DNA from: Desmodesmus armatus
Taxonomy: Eukaryota; Chlorophyta; Chlorophyceae; Sphaeropleales; Scenedesmaceae
Assembly (NCBI GenBank): GCA_007449985.2
Contig: VIIQ02000078.1
Coordinates: 124,001-188,000 of the forward strand
Direction: 5' to 3'
Length of the DNA: 64,000 bases
The position numbers were made by a program, and so were the translations under genes. Positions 60,301 to 64,000 of this stretch are shown piece after piece (the first letter of the stretch is position 1; each line of letters opens with the position of its first letter). The notes under the pieces were generated by a model that ran no database searches, was not told the origin of the DNA, and was given only the letters and a program-made list of their open reading frames with translations.

Positions 60301-63300
60301 CCCCCCCCCCCCCCCCGGGTGGCGCAAGCGCAACTGCAGGCAACCCATAGCGGTCCTCAAGATCACCAGGCACGCAGGGCCATCCCAACCCTCTGCAGCA
60401 GGCATGTGTGAGCAACGCAATACAGTGTTTCCCATTGGTATTGGTTTCGCCAGACTTATGAGCCCCTTACACATGGACGCATGGGAACTCCCCCCCCAGC
60501 CCCCCCCCCCCCCCCCCCCCAATACGGCGCAAGCGCAGCTGCAGGCACTGCATGGTGGTCCCCATTATCACTTCTTGATAAGGCAGCATTGCCAGCAGTT
60601 TGGAAGTTTGAATTGTGATTGCCAAAAGGCGGGAGCCACCGGCAGCACACCTGGGTACAGCAGTGGGAAGGGCTCTCCCCAATAGCGTTGCCGTGCAAAC
60701 AGCCAGTCCCGCAGCTTGTAGTTGACTTGCCGCTTGCCTATGCCCTGACCCTCCAGCCAGTCAATGACCTGAGCAGAGGAAAGGCAGCAACGGGGGAGGG
60801 GGGGGGGAACTGGTGTTTCAGCATAGGGGCTACACGCCTTGTTATACTGTTACTGTTACTTTTACATGGTTCAGGCTGAGCCTGAACACCCCGTAAGGAG
60901 CCAATGAGGCTCATGGGGTATCGGCATCATAGAACGTATCTGAATAGACAAGTACGGTACATGTAGCCAGCCAGTCAATGACCTAAGCAGAGGAGACGCA
61001 GCATAGAGGGGGGGGGGATGGGGCAAAGCATTGGTGTTTCAGCATAGGGGCTACACGCCTTGTTGCACAAGTACGGTACTTGTAGCCAGCCAGTCAATGA
61101 CCTGTACAGAAAAAAAGGCAGCAATGAAGGGGGGTGGGGTAATTGGGTGTTGCAACACAGCGGCTGTAGATGTACTTGTATGCTGGCGCAGGGACTGCAC
61201 CGGCCGGGGGTGGCGACCTATGCTGCTGGTGTGACAGGCAGATGAGGAGGCAGGGGGGTTGCAGCCGGTGCTGAAACTGCCCTGAGCATGACAACGACAC
61301 AGCTAGTATGAAAATTTGCTGCAGCATGGATAGATGATTGCAAGTTGAGCACCTTGACGAAGGGGGGCCAACAGCTGGTGCTGTGCGCCCTTAGCATGGC
61401 AGCACCATTGCCTGCTTGTGTCCAAGGGTTCCTCCAGCAAGCTCAACAGTCTGCTCAAGCTAGCTCAGGGGCTGTGCTCCATTCGACTCAAAACAACGAC
61501 ATTCCAGCCCCACCACCCACCTTTGCCTTTGCTTCCGCAGTTGGCATGCCGCTGATGTCAAGTCCGCTGCTGCTGCTGCTCGACGCCACTGCCACACCAA
61601 CCTCACAAAACGGCAAGCCGTCGCCATTGCTGCTGCCACTGCTGCTGCTGCTTGTAGAGGCTGCTGCTGCAGACTCTGTACTGTTGGCACCGTTGCCATT
61701 GCTGCTGCTGCTGCTGCCACTGCTGCTGCTGCTGGCCGCTGCTGGCTCCACGACACGTTTGATGTCCAGACCAAACTTCTGAGCAAACTCAAAGTCCCTG
61801 CAAGACGATAACAGCGGATGTTATAGTGCCGTAACAGGATGTACTTGTACCATGCCGCCAAGCCTTGCTGCTGCTGCAAATGTGGACTTTGCTGTGGTAG
61901 CAATCTTGCGCAAACTGTGCTGGGCCATTTTGGAGAGATCTGGAGTTGGCTGCCCCAGCTGACCTGCCACCTATGCCACCATACAACAGCAAGCCCTTCA
62001 ATCTGCAGAGGTGCCGTACATGTGGAGCAACCTTTGCATGCAGCGTGTATAACCAGCCTCCTGAGGTGTCCCACTTACCTCTGGTCGTGTCCAGGCACTG
62101 CCATGATTGCGCCGCTGCCGTAGCCTCCTAGCACATAGTCAGCCACCCAGATGGGGATGGGCTCACCAGTGGCAGGGTTCAGGGCATAGGCACCTGCAGT
62201 CAGACACATGTGCAAGGTCATCAACAATTCATGGAGCTTGCGATATAAGAGAGACTCTGTTGTTTCCGAAACAGTGTCCTGGCAGGACAAACAAAGCCTA
62301 AATTAAAAACTGCACTTGGATTGAGTTGTGTGTGCGGTGAGGATGGGGTTGGGGGCATAGGACTCTTGCAGAGAAGGCTCAAAGGGACAACAGGGGGGAT
62401 ATGAAATACAGCCGCATGGCCTACACGCAACGTTTTGAAGAATTTTTTTCAATATCTAAGTTCAATTGTACAAAAGCAGAGATGGTGGGACAGACACACC
62501 TGTGAAGACTCCTGTCTTGTCCTTTGCTGTTTCACTCCTCTCCCTGTCGCTCTTGTGCAGGGCAGCCTTCACATAGTCGTGCACCGACTCCTGCTGCTCA
62601 CTGCTGACCAGACCCTACAGCAGCAGCAGGAAACAGAGGAAGGCACACAGGTGACACAGCAGTGCCGGGCATTGCTGTCTACTTTTGGGCAGCAACAAAG
62701 CAGGCTGACACCAACTATCAACAAGCTGATCAACTCAGCGAGTGTGCAAAAAGCATTTGCACTCACTAGCGTGCAGGTGCTGCTCAAGGGCACAGCCGCA
62801 GTCAAGAAACATGCAGCACAAATCAAGGAGGTGGCATATTGTGTGACCATAACCCTACATGACACATTGTGTGACCAGGACCCTACCTGTGACAGCAGCG
62901 GGTGCTCGGGTGCCAGCACCATGTATGTGGCTCCAAACAGCGTGTCGGGGCGCGTCGTGTACACAGTGAGGCTCTCATCTGCTGACAGACTGCTGCCTGC
63001 AGGAGGCGCCACCTTGAAACTGATCTCAGCACCCTGGGGATGACACACAAAGACACGGCGTGCATACATTATTAGCATCATGAGTGAAAACACCAACTTG
63101 AGGGGGGGGGCTGTGTGTGCGTGTGTGTTGACACAGAGTGTAAAAAAAGAAGTGTAAGAAAAGCGTGTGTGTGGCTGTGTGTGGGGGGGGGGGGTCAGTG
63201 AGGCTCTCATCTGCTGACAGGCGGCTGCCGGCCGGAAGCACCACCTTGAAACTGATCCCAGCACCCTGGGATAGCACACAAAGAGACGGCGCATATACAG

Positions 63301-64000
63301 TAATAGCATGCGAAAACACCACTTGAAAGGGGGGGCTGTGTGTGGGGGGGGGGGTCTGTGAGGCTCTCGTCTGCTGACAAGCTGCTGCCTGCAGGAGGCG
63401 CCACCTTGAAGCTGATTTCAGCACCCTGGGGATAGCACACAAAGAGACGGCGCATATACAGTAATAGCATGCAGCAACCCATCAAACACCAACTTGATTA
63501 TATATGACGCAGTGGAAAAGAGCCCACAACATGACAAAAGGTGATCGTTATGTTGCTTGCCTTCTCGTCGGCATCAAAAACACAGACCGCACATGCCAGC
63601 AGCATTGCCAGCACATGCTAAGCCTGCTTGTGGCAAGCCTGCTTTCCTGCGATGGCTGTCAACACACAGCCACACAGGGACATGGCCCCTCAACTCACTG
63701 CTCTGTCCAAGCAGAGGTGCTGGGGACCAGTTTTCACGCCTAGCTGACAACACTGACGGCAAACCGCCTTGGTGACAGGTTCGATACCCCTCACCTCACT
63801 GCGTCCAATCCAGTTTCGCTGCATGTCTTTGATGCTGTCAGACCAGTCCAGATCATCCAAGTCCTCCAGCAGCCTATGAGAACAGATAGGTGCAACAGAA
63901 ACAGTGATGTTGGTGATGCTGTTGCTGTCGACGTCATGATCTGAGACCCAGCTGGACAACTCATGAAGCACAGTACAGCAGTGCCCAAGCAGCTACGACT
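54389..64000 (-). CDS. leucyl-tRNA synthetase, bacterial/organellar type (5' end off window)
   Basis: Class Ia synthetase charging tRNA-Leu in plastid or mitochondrion. Minus-strand exons: 63795-63873, 62887-63033, 62500-62614, 62079-62193, 61521-61797, 60651-60768, 59756-59902, 59180-59379, 58539-58690, 57389-57475, 56899-57009, 56675-56746, 56286-56345, 55920-56014, 55276-55444, 54883-54987, 54389-54457; most junctions keep phase. Landmarks: [18 protein letters not shown]; editing domain [16 protein letters not shown] and [58 protein letters not shown] across two exons (AHK / MSKSRGN); [14 protein letters not shown]; the C-terminal [11 protein letters not shown] and [22 protein letters not shown] Ser/Gly run (61545-61750) is inserted after the editing domain. 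In 58539-58690 one base seems missing near 58667. An exon between 60651 and 59902 is unresolved. HIGH lies off the window. Confidence 0.92.
57485..57515. repeat. (CAG)n array near a synthetase 3' splice site
   Basis: Reads as CTG repeats on the gene strand, ending about 10 nt before the acceptor of the exon at 57389-57475. Confidence 0.9.
57700..58385 (-). repeat. tandem partial copies of the synthetase exon 58539-58690
   Basis: Fragments encoding [18 protein letters not shown] recur at 57842-57957 and 58094-58180. Shorter donor-side pieces lie near 57705-57745 and 58335-58383. The copy at 57842 has an 8-residue internal expansion (GPDGEDNG). The copy at 58094 is cut at its 5' side by the dispersed repeat 58181-58301. 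Confidence 0.88.
58181..58301. repeat. dispersed repeat, copy of 48329-48450
   Basis: About 121 bp starting AAAGGAGGGAAGGGGAGACG with only a few differences from 48329-48450. It is inserted in the synthetase intron, directly against an exon fragment copy. Confidence 0.9.
59520..59670 (-). repeat. partial copies of the synthetase exon end ..[11 protein letters not shown]
   Basis: Two blocks, near 59524-59570 and 59625-59665, repeat the 3' end of the exon at 59756-59902 ([14 protein letters not shown] plus donor) with few changes. Confidence 0.85.
60030..60560 (-). repeat. partial copies of synthetase exon starts with poly-C tracts
   Basis: Copies of the start of exon 59756-59902 ([20 protein letters not shown]) lie near 60130-60199 and 60053-60092. 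Another exon-like fragment ([10 protein letters not shown] / [10 protein letters not shown]) appears near 60320-60360 and 60520-60560. The latter may include the unresolved exon after [14 protein letters not shown]. Poly-C runs of about 20-26 bases lie at about 60290-60316 and 60499-60520. Confidence 0.75.
60960..61110 (-). repeat. two partial copies of the synthetase exon start at 60768
   Basis: AGCCAGTCAATGACCT with its acceptor context (minus-strand VIDWL) recurs near 60968-60985 and 61088-61104, each with similar flanking intron including a CATAGGGGCTACACGCCTTG block. Confidence 0.85.
63195..63440 (-). repeat. two partial copies of the editing-domain exon 62887-63033
   Basis: Blocks encoding GAxISFKVxxPAGSxLSADES lie near 63207-63268 and 63360-63432, each keeping the acceptor. 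They lack the TTRPDTLFG part, so they cannot encode the exon. Poly-G/C runs separate the copies. Confidence 0.9.

Noticed and set aside
63768..63800. GGTTCGATACC-like B-box suggestive of a tRNA gene
   Set aside because: No matching A-box, anticodon arm or acceptor pairing was seen; it overlaps the donor side of a synthetase exon.

Overview
The window is eukaryotic nuclear DNA, most likely from a chlamydomonadalean (volvocalean) green alga. Evidence: a channelrhodopsin gene whose 7-TM core aligns with Chlamydomonas ChR2; a plastid-type cytochrome c assembly gene (CCS1) carried in the nucleus; a nuclear organellar-type leucyl-tRNA synthetase; genes cut into many short GT-AG exons; abundant CAG/CTG repeats; and a Ty3/gypsy chromovirus. 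The sequence does not fix the species. A Haematococcus-like genome with bloated introns would fit, but that is a guess.

Layout. 1.4-5.7 kb (-): CCS1/ResB, with its 3' end off the window. 6.4-10.4 kb (+): caffeoyl-CoA O-methyltransferase-type SAM methyltransferase. 11.2-16.4 kb (-): SMP-30/lactonohydrolase-type beta-propeller. 17.0-20.2 kb (+): tandem pair of two-exon, four-TM proteins. 21.1-27.0 kb: divergent pair of F-box/LRR genes; the right-hand one has a C-terminal MLLE (PABC) domain. 28.1-35.8 kb: remnant of a non-LTR retroelement (RNase H, zinc knuckle, endonuclease-like domain) split by a 6.0-kb chromovirus with identical LTRs and a 5-bp target duplication. 36.7-42.2 kb: a second, decayed copy of the divergent F-box/LRR pair. 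42.2-49.0 kb: gene-poor, with retroelement fragments and a frameshifted Gln-rich coiled-coil gene. 49.4-53.1 kb (-): channelrhodopsin. 54.4-64.0 kb (-): leucyl-tRNA synthetase, 5' end off the window.

One theme links nearly every gene. Introns are expanded by tandem copies of splice site plus exon edge: the SAM-binding exon start of the methyltransferase, the last exon of the lactonohydrolase, the TM5 exon of the channelrhodopsin, and at least four exons of the leucyl-tRNA synthetase. CTG arrays read in the sense direction often lie just upstream of 3' splice sites. Several otherwise well-conserved genes carry single-base frame breaks, so either relaxed selection on copies or consensus errors in the assembly must be kept in mind.

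The two items most worth following are the channelrhodopsin (proton/cation-pathway residues largely conserved, unusual TM6) and the F-box/LRR-MLLE fusion, which would couple an SCF-type ubiquitin ligase adaptor to PAM2-peptide proteins. Genes were assembled by eye from exon homology and splice signals. Exon ends are exact where stated, but transcript support is absent.
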